Shown: positions 1-6,024 of the stretch, piece by piece
How the letters are laid out: every line of letters begins with the position of its first letter
Numbering within the stretch: position 1 is the first letter of the stretch
Source of the DNA: a virus
IMG/VR virus record: IMGVR_UViG_3300028024_000020
Location: 1 to 34,572 of that record
Strand: one strand, 5' to 3'
DNA length: 34,572 nucleotides
Notes under the pieces: model-generated
Told to the model about the DNA's origin: nothing
The model's database searches: none
The model's input: the letters and a program-made list of their open reading frames with translations, nothing else
Made by a program: the position numbers and the translations under genes

Positions 1-2
1 CT

Positions 3-53
3 GAATGCCAGGCAGAAGTCATCAAGGCAAAGGCCGCTTTCGGCGCGCAGTAG
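3..53 (+). CDS. C-terminal fragment of a host gene (possible)
   Basis: Bases 3-50 read as an open frame ending in TAG at 51-53, giving a tail of 16 residues rich in Ala and Lys (ends AKAAFGAQ). It lies outside the prophage, left of the core repeat, so it would be the host gene downstream of the original tRNA-Phe. It is too short to name and could be chance. Confidence 0.3.
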   Translation, partial: ECQAEVIKAKAAFGAQ

Positions 54-107
54 ATGAGCGACGAAACTGCCAAAAGTTATCTAGCAATAAGATCGTCGTG
101 GAGAGAA

Positions 108-126
108 ATGGTGCCCAGGGACGGAA
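108..126. repeat. Left attachment-site core (attL)
   Basis: A 19-bp stretch starting atggtgcccaggg is identical to 34447-34465, which covers the 3' end of tRNA-Phe. The match stops on both sides (107 differs from 34446; 127 differs from 34466). This copy carries only the tRNA 3' end and marks the distal end of the element. Confidence 0.9.
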
Positions 127-186
127 GCGACGCGAAGTCCCGAAAAACCGCAGAAATCCGCCGTTTTTCACCACTTAGTACCCGGC

Positions 187-211
187 GATTGTAGCACCTC
201 TTTGTATCACC
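187..211. repeat. Integrase arm-type site, left copy
   Basis: The 25-bp sequence matches 34361-34385 at 24 of 25 positions in the same orientation. It begins 61 bp inside the left core repeat; the other copy ends 62 bp inside the right core. Each copy contains two 9-bp units TGTAKCACC / TGTATCACC. Symmetric placement fits arm sites bound by the integrase N-terminal domain. Bases 127-385 otherwise hold no gene that I can support. Confidence 0.7.
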
Positions 212-385
212 CCTCAACCGGGTTTTGGTGCCCGGTACGTGGACGGATACCTGACATTCGGAGGCCAAAATCCGAATCTGAAACAAATCAACGTCAAGGT
301 GATAAATTTGTACTGATGTGGAAATCCTATTGGATTTCGAAAGTCGAAACCGAGTAGGCTTTCTTTAGCCAGTGGCGGGATGGTA

Positions 386-479
386 TGCGCCGAGTGGGAT
401 TCGAACCCACATGAAAACCGGTCTAGGGTGTTTCGACTGATTCGCAATCAGTTGCGTCTGCCAATTCCGCCACCGGCGC
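386..479 (-). tRNA. Phage-borne tRNA with Leu-type body and GCG (Arg) anticodon
   Basis: Read on the minus strand it folds as a full class II tRNA. The acceptor is GCGCCGG/TCGGCGC with discriminator A; the D-arm contains GGAATTGGCAGACGC, the usual tRNA-Leu form; the anticodon stem is ACTGA/TCAGT around loop TTGCGAA; a variable arm of about 25 nt has paired GAAA/TTTC ends; the T-arm is GTGGG-TTCGAAT-CCCAC. The anticodon is GCG, which reads CGC/CGU (Arg), yet the body and long variable arm are those of tRNA-Leu. CCA does not follow the discriminator directly (the sequence continues TACCA), unlike the tRNA-Phe in this window. Known LeuRS recognition relies on A73 and body features more than on the anticodon, so the charged amino acid is uncertain. 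Confidence 0.88.
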
Positions 480-699
480 GTGAACTACTTGCAAGATGGT
501 TCGATTTGTCATCAAACCGCAAGTATGAAATTCAAGATATAGTCATTCTTTATTGTTGACCCCGCTGGATATCGTGCTCCCCCAGGGAAATCGCCGCGTC
601 AAGCCGGTCACCCCCCGGAAAACGTGCATCCAACCCTCATCCGAAACTGTCGCGTCTCGAATCTCGCTGTGCAATCAGCGGTTTATCGTCCGCTGAAAA

Positions 700-966
700 T
701 TACTGATTTAAGCCAAGCTTTTCCCGCCTAGCCTGGAGGAGCAATTCCCCGGCCATCTGCCGGGCCTGCTCCAGGGTGATTTCCCGAACATCACCAAGCT
801 TAGGCCGCAATTGCTTGTCGCCTCTCCGGTAGTACAGGCCATAGCTCCGCTTGCCCTTCGGGGTGATCTTCAAGAACAGCCCTTTCACGCGGGTATCCCA
901 CACGATCACGTCCTGTGCCTGTGGCGCCGTGGTCTCAATCAATGCCTGTGTCAGCTCAAGTTTCAT
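700..966 (-). CDS. Stand-alone integrase arm-binding-domain protein (DUF4102-like)
   Basis: The 88-residue product matches only the N-terminal arm-binding domain of P4-type tyrosine integrases: the D-T-R-V-K-G-L-F-L-K-I-T-P-K-G-K-R-S-Y run (residues about 24-42), the YYRR strand and the 'LRPKLGDVREITLEQAR' segment are the family hallmarks. No catalytic domain follows; the frame ends in a normal stop after KLGLNQ, and downstream on the minus strand there is only the tRNA. It sits close to the left att end, opposite the full integrase. It is either a remnant of an earlier integrase or a small protein that competes for arm sites, as an excisionase or directionality factor might. The start ATG at 966 has AGGGGG only one base upstream, closer than usual, so initiation is uncertain. 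Confidence 0.75.
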   Translation of the reverse strand: MKLELTQALIETTAPQAQDVIVWDTRVKGLFLKITPKGKRSYGLYYRRGDKQLRPKLGDVREITLEQARQMAGELLLQARREKLGLNQ

Positions 967-1006
967 GCCCCCTGAATAACCGAGATTTTCCTGGGACTCT
1001 TGAAAA

Positions 1007-1017
1007 CCCGCTAAGTA
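1007..1017 (+). promoter_or_regulatory. CTAAGTA element upstream of the HDHPR gene
   Basis: The sequence cccgctaagta reads towards the gene at 1077. It belongs to a recurring family in this prophage (see 5890-5899, 7549-7560, 11803-11830, 27619-27628, 31688-31715). No TTGACA-like box lies 17 bp upstream. A 7-bp inverted repeat gtagcaa/ttgctac (1037-1043/1049-1055) follows and could be an operator. Confidence 0.35.
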
Positions 1018-1076
1018 GGAACTAGGTTCATTTTAGGTAGCAAATAGGTTGCTACTGGATAGCAAGGGGATCGCAC

Positions 1077-1277
1077 ATGAAGTCTTTATTCGCGTTTATC
1101 ACAGTCCTGGGGCTGCTAACTCTGGTCGAGTCGTCTGTGGTGGCACAGTCCACCGGGACCGGTGGCCTAGGCATGGCCGCACATGATCACCCCAGAGCCG
1201 GGGAACTCGCCCAATCCGAGCTTGGAATGCCCGGCCATGATCACCCCAGGTCCGGGGAGGTCGGGGACCTCAAGTGA
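1077..1277 (+). CDS. Secreted protein with two HDHPR repeats
   Basis: Sixty-six residues. Residues 1-24 are a typical signal peptide (MKSL, then a hydrophobic FAFITVLGLLTLV core, cleavage likely after VVA). The mature part is two 18-residue repeats, LGMAAHDHPRAGE and LGMPGHDHPRSGE, encoded by a 54-bp tandem duplication with catgatcacccc at 1182 and 1236. The HDH triads could bind metal, but this is inference. AAGGGG lies about nine bases before the ATG. The stop overlaps the GTG start of the next gene in the four bases GTGA, so the two are probably translationally coupled. I do not recognise a family; there is no lipobox, so it is not a typical outer spanin. Confidence 0.65.
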   Translation: MKSLFAFITVLGLLTLVESSVVAQSTGTGGLGMAAHDHPRAGELAQSELGMPGHDHPRSGEVGDLK

Positions 1278-1411
1278 GGCTGCTCCTGATCGTGCTGGCT
1301 ACGGCGCTGGTCGCGTTCATCGTGTCCTGGTTGTTCCGTTCGGATCAGTCTTTCCAGGTCCGGTTCATCCCACTGGAGTTCCCAAGCCAGCCGCAAACCA
1401 TCGATATCTGA
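1274..1411 (+). CDS. Small single-TM protein, partner of the HDHPR protein
   Basis: Forty-five residues from a GTG start inside the previous stop (GTGA overlap). Residues 3-21 (LLLIVLATALVAFIVSWLF) form one transmembrane helix, followed by an Arg and a short polar, Pro-rich tail ending in TIDI. The start is preferred because of the overlap with 1077-1277 and because the reading frame runs to a stop ten bases before an intrinsic terminator. With its neighbour it makes a secreted-plus-membrane pair; an envelope or lysis role is possible but not shown. Confidence 0.6.
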   Translation: MRLLLIVLATALVAFIVSWLFRSDQSFQVRFIPLEFPSQPQTIDI

Positions 1412-1420
1412 TAGGAAACT

Positions 1421-1445
1421 AGCCCTCTTTACTGAGGGCTTTTTC
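1421..1445 (+). terminator. Intrinsic terminator
   Basis: Perfect 7-bp stem agccctc/gagggct with loop tttact, followed by TTTTTC. It ends the two-gene unit 1077-1411. Confidence 0.85.
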
Positions 1446-1483
1446 TTGCCCTATGATGAGAACAAATCAGGAACTCAAGAAGT

Positions 1484-1723
1484 ATGCAGGCCCGACCAAG
1501 TGAAACCTTAGGCGATCAGATAAAAACGCGAATTAACGTAAAATGCGTTGTTTGCCTGCATGTCGGAACCCTAGAACTCGGGCCAATCGTGAAGCGGCTA
1601 GGCCCTGCCTATCCATGGTCTTGGTTCCTGAAACGGCTCCGCTGTGTGAGTTGCGGAGCGCGGGGTTCCACGTGGCCAACAGTGCTTGAGCAAGACGCCA
1701 ACCAAGAGAGGAAACGGCGATGA
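1484..1723 (+). CDS. Small zinc-ribbon-like protein
   Basis: The 79-residue product has two CxxC pairs, C-V-V-C (residues about 21-24) and C-V-S-C (about 54-57), spaced as in a four-Cys zinc ribbon, with a basic tail ERKRR. Its last bases ATGA overlap the start of the next gene, so the two form one unit. Small zinc ribbons in phages usually bind nucleic acid or protein partners; nothing here narrows the role. No strong ribosome binding site is seen before the ATG. Confidence 0.6.
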   Translation: MQARPSETLGDQIKTRINVKCVVCLHVGTLELGPIVKRLGPAYPWSWFLKRLRCVSCGARGSTWPTVLEQDANQERKRR

Positions 1724-1902
1724 TCAGTGAGCAAAGCATCTTTCGCACCGCTGATGAAATGATCCGAATGGGAGGCTTTGAAACGGCACGGAAAGAGGCC
1801 CTGACCTACGCGAACGAGCTGCTACAGAAGCGGGACCTGGAAGGCCGCAGGGTGTGGCTCCAGGTGCTGGACGCGATAGAGGAACTGCAACCCCGTCACT
1901 AA
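1720..1902 (+). CDS. DUF6961-like small helical protein
   Basis: Sixty residues beginning at an ATG that overlaps the previous stop (ATGA), with GAGGAAACGGCG just upstream as ribosome binding site. The pattern FRTADEMIRMGG...A..YANELLQKRDLEGRRVWLQVLDAIEELQ resembles the short DUF6961-type proteins common in alphaproteobacterial genomes and prophages (recognised by memory, not by search). Predicted as two or three helices with no membrane segment. Function unknown. Confidence 0.6.
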   Translation: MISEQSIFRTADEMIRMGGFETARKEALTYANELLQKRDLEGRRVWLQVLDAIEELQPRH

Positions 1903-2055
1903 TACAGCTTGACAGATTCGTTTTTGGTGATCCCAGGCCGCTTGACAAATGCACGACATGCGAGTACACCCTCGCTCGTGATCGCGGCCTGTCCGCGTGA
2001 TCCGTCCGAATTGTCGGGGTTGTAGAGACGTAAAAGCTACTCAGCCACCAAGGCC

Positions 2056-2086
2056 CCCGCTTGGATCAGTCCATAGCGGGTTTTTT
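2056..2086 (+). terminator. Intrinsic terminator
   Basis: Stem cccgct/agcggg extended by tgga/tcca around tcag with one bulge, followed by six T. It ends plus-strand transcription from 1484-1902. Confidence 0.85.
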
Positions 2087-2230
2087 GTTGGTCGCCCCCT
2101 TTCTCTGATTGAAAGGGCATTCGATGAAAAATTTTTCCCTTCCTACTTGTAATCCGAAATTCGGCCCCCAAATCCAAATGATCCGGGCCGAAATTCTCCA
2201 TGTCCGGGTTTTGAGATTGCCAGTCTTTTA

Positions 2231-2280
2231 GACGGGGCTAAGGGGTTCGAACCCCCGCTATCTCACCAACTCAGCCAATT
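2231..2280 (-). other. tRNA-like remnant lacking an anticodon arm
   Basis: On the minus strand a D-arm-like GGCTGAGTTGGTGAGAT is followed directly by a T-arm-like GGGGGTTCGAACCCC (perfect 14-bp palindrome at 2242-2255) and AGCCCCG. No matching 5' acceptor strand and no anticodon stem are present. It is probably a deleted tRNA gene, or less likely a mimic of tRNA ends. It is not a functional tRNA as it stands. Confidence 0.4.
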
Positions 2281-2345
2281 GCTGCTGTTGCGGCGCTTCC
2301 AGGCGGAAGCGTTGAAACCCACGCTCATACACATGGAGAAATCAA

Positions 2346-2780
2346 ATGAGCAACATTTCCAAAATTCAATTTCGTGCCGTTCCCGTATTCACTCAGGACG
2401 GCAAAACCTATGACGTGAGGGTTGAACGCTCATGTCCGCAGCTCGTGGAATTCCAGGTTCAAGCGGATTCCCTGAGAGAGGCTGAGGCCTTGGCCTTCTA
2501 CGAGCTGCAGCGAGACTATTGGGAGCCTCATCTGGGTTGGACGAATGATCCGGTGAATGATCGCGCCGTGTCAGAGCTTCAATATCACAACATGGCGATT
2601 GAACTCGATCGCACTGATGATGATCAACCCAAGGAATATGTTTACCTGGATGATCTAGACCTCAGCGATTGCACCACACATGACGAGCCTGTCTCACCCA
2701 TTCAGGCCCCTGCTCTGGTCGATGGTGTTTACCGGGTAGAGAATGGCGTGATCGTCGCGAAGATCGGGGGTGAAAAATGA
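2346..2780 (+). CDS. Hypothetical acidic phage protein
   Basis: 144 residues; ATGGAG lies eight bases before the ATG. The protein is strongly acidic in its second half (ELDRTDDDQPKEYVYLDDLDLSD). It has no membrane segment, no Cys cluster and no motif that I recognise. It is first of three genes joined by ATGA overlaps (2346-3276), so it is probably translated with the winged-helix-like protein that follows. Confidence 0.6.
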   Translation: MSNISKIQFRAVPVFTQDGKTYDVRVERSCPQLVEFQVQADSLREAEALAFYELQRDYWEPHLGWTNDPVNDRAVSELQYHNMAIELDRTDDDQPKEYVYLDDLDLSDCTTHDEPVSPIQAPALVDGVYRVENGVIVAKIGGEK

Positions 2781-3088
2781 GACGCCCCAGACAGACAAGG
2801 CCCGAAGCAAGGTCATTACTCGGAAGTGAGAACGCATCAGCTATCGCATTGCTAATCACAATCGCGAATGGCGCTCTACTCGATCCAAAATTAGTTTACC
2901 GTCAATCAGATTTGGGTTTGCTAGAGGGGTTGGGATTTCTAGAAGTAGCTAATGACGGATGCTTCCCGCTTCTCCAACTCACTCCGAAAGGAAGAGCCGA
3001 ATATACTGCACTGAGAAACCGGAGAATATCGCTCAAGTTTCTTGCACAGCTTGAACCCCTTACTCTTGAGGAGTTGAGCGAAGCATGA
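2777..3088 (+). CDS. Winged-helix-like small protein, possible regulator
   Basis: 103 residues. The C-terminal half reads LGLLEGLGFLEVANDGCFPLLQLTPKGRAEYTAL, the helix followed by a hydrophobic beta-hairpin wing (LTPKGRAEY) seen in many MarR/PadR-type winged helices. The N-terminus is basic (MRRPRQTRPEAR). It overlaps both neighbours by ATGA. DNA binding is inferred from pattern only; a non-DNA-binding winged helix is possible. In a prophage with no visible CI repressor this is one of few candidate regulators. Confidence 0.5.
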   Translation: MRRPRQTRPEARSLLGSENASAIALLITIANGALLDPKLVYRQSDLGLLEGLGFLEVANDGCFPLLQLTPKGRAEYTALRNRRISLKFLAQLEPLTLEELSEA

Positions 3089-3276
3089 GCACCTATCTCC
3101 GTTCTGACTCGCTGCAAAAGCTCTTCCCGGTTGATGCTTCGCGGATTCTCGATAGGGAGCGGGAAGCTGCTGAACAAGCCTTGCACTCTGCCAGTACCAG
3201 AGCCAAAGCCTGGGGTAAGCGTAGGATCAAGCGAATTGACACCCTACATGATGAGACTTTTGGTGATCCGGCTTAA
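3085..3276 (+). CDS. Short hypothetical basic protein
   Basis: 63 residues, start overlapping the previous stop (ATGA). Mostly helical with a basic patch GKRRIKRIDTL near residues 44-54. Last gene of the 2346-3276 unit, followed by a terminator 28 bases later. No family recognised. Confidence 0.5.
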   Translation: MSTYLRSDSLQKLFPVDASRILDREREAAEQALHSASTRAKAWGKRRIKRIDTLHDETFGDPA

Positions 3277-3304
3277 GCAGATAAAAAGTAGCCTCCAAAA
3301 ACTT

Positions 3305-3332
3305 AGGGCCTCCAGTGGAGGCCCTTTCTTTT
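3305..3332 (+). terminator. Intrinsic terminator between convergent genes
   Basis: Near-perfect 10-bp stem agggcctcca/tggaggccct, then TTTCTTTT. The minus-strand gene 3331-3609 ends inside the T tract; the A-rich left side (aaaaactt) lets the hairpin act on the minus strand too. Confidence 0.85.
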
Positions 3333-3609
3333 ACCGCTTCTTGTACTGCTTCATTATGGGAGGATTGCCCATGTACTCAAACACTCTGCACAGCATATCG
3401 CCTAGATTGTTTGTCTCTTCCACTTCACACTCACAAACGGTCTGTGCTGCGTCTTCATACGAATTGGCATTCGCCAGAACCGGCTCACCATCATGAACAA
3501 GATGATGTTGTCTGCCTGGGTGGCCTCCTGGAATGGTACCCCTCACCCACTTATACTTGACGACGTAATAGACTTCGCGCTCATCATCGTCCTTGGTTCT
3601 GTCGTCCAC
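3331..3609 (-). CDS. Hypothetical protein, GTG start
   Basis: 92 residues. The start is GTG at 3609, with AGGAG six bases upstream. It is highly charged at the N-terminus (DDRTKDDDEREVYYVVKYKWVRG) and has Cys residues in the middle (VCECEVEE). It is transcribed alone, convergent with 3085-3276 and divergent from the HEPN-like gene at 3706. No family recognised. Confidence 0.55.
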   Translation of the reverse strand: MDDRTKDDDEREVYYVVKYKWVRGTIPGGHPGRQHHLVHDGEPVLANANSYEDAAQTVCECEVEETNNLGDMLCRVFEYMGNPPIMKQYKKR

Positions 3610-3705
3610 CGTGCTCTCCTATTTCCGTCTTGCCCCAGTCCCTGGAGGCTAGCATAGAATACCCGTAGAGGTCGATATTAGCCGGATGGAATTGCGGGGG
3701 ATAAA

Positions 3706-4332
3706 ATGAGCAGCGAAGATAAAGCCGAGGAACCCGGCATATTTGATCACTTGGACGACTACACCCGTGTCTTTGCATATGTCGGAAGATTTTTCGGGCA
3801 ATGGGCTACAATGGAAGCGGAGATAAACCGGGCAATTGGAAAAGCTCTAAAGCTAGACCTGCTACAACAAACAATCCTTACGGCTGAGGTTGACCTATCG
3901 CGACGAATTCAAATTCTAAGGACCGCGATTAAACTATCTCCGATGACAGATGAGGATAGGAAAAATATAGGTGAACGGCTAACCGATCTACTGAACAACA
4001 AGGTTAGAATCCGTAACATTATCGCTCATAATCTCTTCCACATAACCGAAGACCGCAAAGGGATTCGGTTCTTCTACACCAAGGTGAAAGGGACACTTAC
4101 TCTTGATCCCGTGGTGTATTCTTTTGAATTTCTAGAAACTCTTGCTGACTATCTACACGACACCACTAGCCTTCTAGAGTCCGTAGATGAAAAAATAATT
4201 CCGCCGATCTCAGCCGAATTTATCCGGGCTTTATCTCAGATAGGCACTCCACCAACCGGAGGCCTTCTTGGTACCTACTTGCCATCTCCGTCTCTTTCAC
4301 TCCAGGAAGCGGATAAAGAAAAAGAGAACTAA
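3706..4332 (+). CDS. HEPN-like protein with RX4H motif (candidate RNase/defence)
   Basis: 208 residues, mostly alpha-helical. Residues about 96-112 read NNKVRIRNIIAHNLFHI; the R-N-I-I-A-H stretch is the RX4H signature of HEPN domains, whose Arg and His form the RNase site in many toxin, Abi and CRISPR-associated proteins. The N-terminal helices (FFGQWATMEAEINRAIGK) fit the first half of such a bundle. The gene stands alone, is visibly AT-richer than the virion genes, and has GGGGGA five bases before its ATG. Its stop overlaps the minus-strand operon end by four bases. It is not paired with an obvious antitoxin (MNT-type). Solo HEPN proteins in prophages are often anti-phage; a non-catalytic HEPN is the main alternative. 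Confidence 0.65.
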   Translation: MSSEDKAEEPGIFDHLDDYTRVFAYVGRFFGQWATMEAEINRAIGKALKLDLLQQTILTAEVDLSRRIQILRTAIKLSPMTDEDRKNIGERLTDLLNNKVRIRNIIAHNLFHITEDRKGIRFFYTKVKGTLTLDPVVYSFEFLETLADYLHDTTSLLESVDEKIIPPISAEFIRALSQIGTPPTGGLLGTYLPSPSLSLQEADKEKEN

Positions 4333-4610
4333 CGCTTCCTCACCCTCTTCACCGGAACCCTAGGGGCTGGTGCTGGCTCAGGCTCACGCATGCGATGCAC
4401 GATGATACGTCCATGCTTTGTGTACTGGAAAATCGGGTCTACTGGTCCAGCCAGTTTCATCATTCCCAGTGTGTTCTCGGTGCGGGACTCTCCGCATCGA
4501 TCACAGTGGAACTCACGGTGTATGGTGTCCTGGAGGATTCCGGGATTTCCCTTTGCCCAATCAGTCCGGGTTGTGATCCTGATCAGGGTGAAACTATGGG
4601 AGCAAGTCAC
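4329..4610 (-). CDS. Small Cys-containing protein with basic tail
   Basis: 93 residues. It has T-C-S-H at residues 2-5 and C-D-R-C-G at about 36-40, which together could bind one zinc, and ends in a Pro/Arg tail (PAPRVPVKRVRKR). It is last of five overlapping minus-strand genes (start overlaps the upstream stop by ATGA). Role unknown; nucleic acid binding is plausible from the tail. Confidence 0.5.
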   Translation of the reverse strand: MTCSHSFTLIRITTRTDWAKGNPGILQDTIHREFHCDRCGESRTENTLGMMKLAGPVDPIFQYTKHGRIIVHRMREPEPAPAPRVPVKRVRKR

Positions 4611-5089
4611 TCGGGCTTTTCCTCATTGATCACCGGAGAATCATCTGGCTTGTGTCGCACACATCCAGAAATAATTACTCCAAACTTTTTCTGAACAGGA
4701 CCAATCCGATAATATTGCGGATAGTACGGACCAAAACCATGAGCTTGTCCGTAAATCCAATGGAACCCGTAAAACTCCGTGGTGATCAGCGCGAGAAATT
4801 CTTTCTCAAGCTCCTCAATGTCTGCATTACTGATGGACTCAACTTCTCGATACGCACGGACAGTCTTGTCTCTCAGTTTCTGATAATCCACAATAACCAC
4901 GGGCTTCTCCTGAAGAACTTTCTTGATCCTCTCTCCTGCCGCCTCTAGGCGTGTATTCGCTTCATCCACGATTGCCTTATGACCTTCCCATTGATCACGC
5001 GGGACAATATCGTCCTGGGTTAGTCCAAGGTCTGCTAGATTTAACTGGTGCTCCTCATTTTCTGTTGGCTTGTGGTATTTCTCATTCAC
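4607..5089 (-). CDS. Hypothetical protein of the five-gene minus operon
   Basis: 160 residues. A charged N-terminus and a helical middle (EANTRLEAAGERIKKVLQEK) are followed by an aromatic, Gly/Pro/Tyr-rich C-terminal part (YGFHWIYGQAHGFGPYYPQ). It overlaps the next upstream gene by eight bases and the downstream gene by ATGA. No family recognised. Confidence 0.5.
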   Translation of the reverse strand: MNEKYHKPTENEEHQLNLADLGLTQDDIVPRDQWEGHKAIVDEANTRLEAAGERIKKVLQEKPVVIVDYQKLRDKTVRAYREVESISNADIEELEKEFLALITTEFYGFHWIYGQAHGFGPYYPQYYRIGPVQKKFGVIISGCVRHKPDDSPVINEEKPE

Positions 5090-5408
5090 TATTGGTGGCC
5101 CCCACTAGGTTCCGCAGACAATCCCGTACCTGATCTAGATTCCGCTCATACTTGCTCAGGTACTCTTGAAATGCCTCATGTGCTTCGTCAATCTTGGCCG
5201 GATCACTCCGAGTGATCGCCACGAGCTGGCAATCTCCTGAGCCACAAATTAACGCGATAGTTTCGCCTGGGTTGATCTGGTTTCCCTGTTCAAGCTTGTC
5301 ATATCTGATGCAATCGCTAAGAGCCTGCTTGTTCCGGCAAAGGTACTGATGCAGTCCCTTGAGGAAATCCAATTGATCCGAAATATTGTTGAACTCAAAC
5401 ACTCTCAC
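5082..5408 (-). CDS. Hypothetical helical protein of the minus operon
   Basis: 108 residues, mostly helical with a short hydrophobic strand pair in the middle (ETIALICGSGDCQLVAITRS) and four Cys. Start ATG at 5408 lies inside the end of the upstream gene (14-base overlap). Its job is unknown. Confidence 0.5.
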   Translation of the reverse strand: MRVFEFNNISDQLDFLKGLHQYLCRNKQALSDCIRYDKLEQGNQINPGETIALICGSGDCQLVAITRSDPAKIDEAHEAFQEYLSKYERNLDQVRDCLRNLVGATNSE

Positions 5409-5700
5409 TCTTGGTGGCCTCCCTTTCCTCTCTCAATTCATCAAGCATCGCTTTGAGCTTCGCGGCGGTCTCCGCTTCCAGGTTCTCCACAGGAATCGAC
5501 CACACGAGAGTTCCAGGCACGATATCCATATGAGGTTGATTAAACCGTGAGAGTATCTGCTTGGGTTCGGGTTCTGGACCACACAGGGTGATCCTCCGTG
5601 GCTCTGGAAAATGTATCCGCATGGGACGTGTGCTGTTTGGGACCTGCTGTGGGTGCTGGTGTAGGGACTTGTTTGGGGTGATGCCGGGTTCTCGTCTCAT
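5395..5700 (-). CDS. Hypothetical protein, Pro-rich then coiled coil
   Basis: 101 residues: a Pro/His/Arg-rich first half and a charged helical end (LEAETAAKLKAMLDELREEREATKSE) likely to form a coiled coil. It overlaps the upstream gene by four bases and the downstream one by 14. No family recognised. Confidence 0.45.
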   Translation of the reverse strand: MRREPGITPNKSLHQHPQQVPNSTRPMRIHFPEPRRITLCGPEPEPKQILSRFNQPHMDIVPGTLVWSIPVENLEAETAAKLKAMLDELREEREATKSESV

Positions 5701-5855
5701 GACTGAGGGTCCTCCTGTTTGGCCTGACTTTCCTGGATACTTCTTTTCAGGTCCTCCAGGGTCTGAATCAGTTTCGTCCTATGCTGGAGTGTAGCTTGGT
5801 CTCGTGCTCTGTCTCTCTTGGCCAATGCCAGGAATGGTTCTATTGGCGGACACAT
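5697..5855 (-). CDS. First small gene of the minus operon
   Basis: 52 residues from ATG 5855, chosen because GAGGAG lies seven bases upstream; an in-frame ATG at 5879 would add eight residues but has no such site. The product is a charged helix (RDRARDQATLQHRTKLIQ...) likely to be a coiled coil. A CTAAGTA element (5890-5899) lies 35 bases upstream. Confidence 0.5.
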   Translation of the reverse strand: MCPPIEPFLALAKRDRARDQATLQHRTKLIQTLEDLKRSIQESQAKQEDPQS

Positions 5856-5889
5856 GTTGGGCTCCTCATCTAAGTTCATCTCATCTAGA

Positions 5890-5899
5890 CTTACTTAGG
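5890..5899 (-). promoter_or_regulatory. CTAAGTA element before the five-gene minus operon
   Basis: On the minus strand it reads CCTCCCTAAGTAAG, nearly the same as the element at 11919-11928 (CCTCCCTAAGTACG). It points to the operon starting at 5855. The divergent gene 6025-6498 starts 125 bases away on the other side. Confidence 0.4.
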
Positions 5900-6024
5900 G
5901 AGGCCCACTCACAGGGATGTCCAAAACGCCCAATTCGGGCGCAATTTTGGAGCCGCGCCTTGAGTTTCAGCCAGTAATGCCCGCTAATGAAGCGGGACCT
6001 ATCTGGGATCGATTGGGGGATAAA

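Larger units (their letters stand above)
1903..2345. other. 443-bp non-coding stretch with several hairpins
   Basis: No convincing gene. It holds an intrinsic terminator (2056-2086), an 8-bp inverted repeat ttcggccc/gggccgaa (2160-2167/2185-2192), a tRNA-like remnant (2231-2280) and a hairpin cgcttcc/ggaagcg (2294-2300/2305-2311) just before the next gene. Confidence 0.7.

Noticed and set aside
1077-1411. Inner/outer spanin pair
   Set aside because: No lipobox Cys in either protein and no periplasmic coiled coil; only the overlap layout is similar.
3131-3560. Long plus-strand frames across 3131-3560
   Set aside because: They run over a real operon end, a strong terminator and the antisense of the gene 3331-3609.
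5917-6024. N-terminal extension of the secreted protein from ATG 5917
   Set aside because: It would bury the signal peptide 36 residues inside; the ATG at 6025 has a good ribosome binding site.
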